NCBI GenBank assembly: GCA_903858915.1
Contig: CAIOKL010000090.1
Span: 1-6,134, forward strand
Source of the DNA: an uncultured Alphaproteobacteria bacterium
GTDB taxonomy: Bacteria; Pseudomonadota; Alphaproteobacteria; Rickettsiales; UBA1997
Direction: 5' to 3'
DNA length: 6,134 bases
The position numbers were made by a program, and so were the translations under genes. Under the pieces are notes generated by a model. It had not been told where the DNA came from, did not search any database, and was given only the letters and a program-made list of their open reading frames with translations. Shown piece by piece: positions 5,227 through 6,134 of the stretch. Positions within the stretch are counted from its first letter, which is position 1, and every line of letters starts with the position of its first letter.

Positions 5227-6017
5227 GAAAAATTCGCTTTTAAATTAAAATCACCAAGAAATTCTTGAACCAAGGTGAGGGCGGAAATTATGGCAGTGTC
5301 GGCGCGTAAAATTCTCGGTCCTAAATTCAGAAAAAAGCAATTTTTTAGCGCATGAAATTTAACAAATTCTTCCTTAGAAAAACCGCCTTCGGGACCGATA
5401 AAAATTATAGTTTCTTGATCATTTTTTGGTAAAATATTTGAAAAAATTTCGCTAGCTTTTTTGCCATTTCCCGATTCATCGCACAAAATTAAAATTTTAT
5501 TTTCTAAATTTTCTTTGAGTAAATTATCGAGTTTTTTTATTGAAAAAATTTGCGGAAAATCATTACGACCACATTGCTCGCAAGCCTCTTTAATGTTGGC
5601 TGTAAAGCGCTCTTCGTTAATTTTATCGACAATAGTTCGATGAGTAATAATCGGTTGAAAATTTCTGACGCCAAGTTCGCTCGCCTTGCTTGCCACGAAA
5701 TCAATTCGAACATTTTTAACCGGAGCGAAAGCCAAAGTTATATTTGGCGATTTTCTCAAATCGGCGATTTTTTCAACAATTTCTAAAGTTAAAAATTTCT
5801 TTTGAATATCAATTATTTTGGTAATAAAATCGCCGTCAACGCCATTGAAAATCATGATTTCGTCACCAATTTTTTGACGCATTACTTTAGTCAAATAATC
5901 AAAATCATTGTTGTTAATTTGAAGTTTTTGATTTAAAATGTCGCAAGATAAATCGAGTTTAATATCAATGAAGAGTCGAATTTTTGGTAATATTTTTTTG
6001 TTAGAAAACTCAAACAT
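5223..6017 (-). CDS. rsmE: 16S rRNA (uracil(1498)-N(3))-methyltransferase
   Basis: RsmE is a SAM-dependent SPOUT-family enzyme that methylates N3 of U1498 in 16S rRNA. An N-terminal PUA-like RNA-binding part begins at KIRLF (12-16) and includes HXXX-type segment FDYLTKVMRQKIGDEIMIFNG (39-59). The trefoil-knot domain shows KASELG (111-116), EACEQCGRN (144-152), IGPEGGFSKEE (207-217) and the C-terminal LGPRILRADTA (232-242), which build the SAM pocket. The ATG at 6017 gives 264 residues, slightly longer than the roughly 240-250 usual. The frame stays open upstream to the window edge, and an in-frame TTG at 6083 would add 22 unconserved residues, so the ATG is preferred. It is first of a two-gene unit with the tlpA-like gene and is the only gene here ending in TGA. 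Confidence 0.93.
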   Translation of the reverse strand: MFEFSNKKILPKIRLFIDIKLDLSCDILNQKLQINNNDFDYLTKVMRQKIGDEIMIFNGVDGDFITKIIDIQKKFLTLEIVEKIADLRKSPNITLAFAPVKNVRIDFVASKASELGVRNFQPIITHRTIVDKINEERFTANIKEACEQCGRNDFPQIFSIKKLDNLLKENLENKILILCDESGNGKKASEIFSNILPKNDQETIIFIGPEGGFSKEEFVKFHALKNCFFLNLGPRILRADTAIISALTLVQEFLGDFNLKANFS

Positions 6018-6024
6018 TTTTAAA

Positions 6025-6134
6025 ATGACATTATTTTTTATATTCTTTTTAACAATCGTAATTTCGGCGATTGTAATTAACAATAATTTAAAAAAACAGC
6101 GAATTAATTTTTCTACAAAGCAAAGATTTAGTTC
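6025..6134 (+). CDS. Possible 5' end of a divergent gene for a membrane-anchored protein (truncated by window edge)
   Basis: An ATG at 6025 opens a + strand frame that runs without a stop to the end of the window (36 codons). Its predicted start is MTLFFIFFLTIVISAIVI, a hydrophobic helix of about 17 residues, followed by a basic, polar stretch (NNNLKKQRINFSTKQRF). That is the usual look of a signal anchor. I do not recognise the family. Against it: only 7 nt separate this ATG from the rsmE ATG on the other strand, no ribosome-binding site is visible, and the complementary rsmE frame is also open here. A minus-strand frame ending in TAA at 6088 is another possible occupant of this edge. Confidence 0.4.
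   Translation, partial: MTLFFIFFLTIVISAIVINNNLKKQRINFSTKQRFS

Noticed and set aside
5461..5786. Two + strand frames of 60 and 78 codons inside rsmE
   Set aside because: They are antisense to the conserved SPOUT domain of RsmE and lack any independent support.
6018..6083. Extended rsmE start at the in-frame TTG (6083)
   Set aside because: The extra 22 residues have no counterpart in RsmE, and the ATG at 6017 already lies upstream of the conserved KIRLF start.
1..6134. Search for a mobile element, CRISPR array, toxin-antitoxin pair, defence system or tRNA/rRNA gene
   Set aside because: The sequence is almost fully accounted for by conserved housekeeping and respiratory genes, and no spaced repeat array, transposase, terminal inverted repeat or cloverleaf-like sequence was seen.

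Overview
The window is chromosomal DNA from an AT-rich, densely coding bacterium, most likely an alphaproteobacterium. Three things support this: a petABC operon for a mitochondrial-type cytochrome bc1 complex with full-length cytochrome b and separate cytochrome c1, a 24-kDa-type NuoE, and a Tat-anchored Rieske protein. The A/T-rich codon use, very short intergenic gaps and lack of clear Shine-Dalgarno sequences would suit a Rickettsiales-like or other streamlined lineage. That placement is inference; no rRNA or other taxonomic marker is present.

Layout from left to right. (1) Positions 1-77 are the control region of oxyR, with a TATAAT -10 box flanked by two copies of the 13-mer TAAGTTTTTCTTA. 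(2) oxyR (78-938, +) encodes a peroxide-sensing LysR-type regulator with both redox cysteines at the E. coli positions 199 and 208. (3) dut (946-1389, -) is a dUTPase convergent with oxyR, with only 7 nt between their stop codons. (4) A 98-nt divergent spacer carries a good sigma70-like promoter (TTGATA-N17-TAAAAT) reading into petA. (5) petA-petB-petC-nuoE (1488-4698, +) is a tight array encoding the Rieske protein, cytochrome b, cytochrome c1 and the NuoE subunit of complex I. (6) A hairpin at 4695-4729 separates nuoE from the convergent rsmE-tlpA-like pair and contains both stop codons. (7) rsmE (5223-6017, -) and a TlpA/ResA-like thioredoxin gene (4726-5226, -) overlap by ATGA. (8) Positions 6018-6134 hold a possible edge-truncated + strand reading frame with a hydrophobic N-terminus.

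Functionally, most of the window concerns aerobic respiration and redox balance: a complete bc1 catalytic core, one complex I subunit, a periplasmic thiol reductase that could serve haproteins or other exported proteins, and a peroxide sensor. dut and rsmE are housekeeping genes. There is no mobile element, CRISPR array, tRNA, rRNA or obvious novel system. The most interesting points are regulatory and organisational: the paired dyad boxes around the oxyR promoter, nuoE attached to the pet operon without nuoF, and the convergent terminator built from two opposing stop codons. No gene-free stretch exceeds 300 bases.
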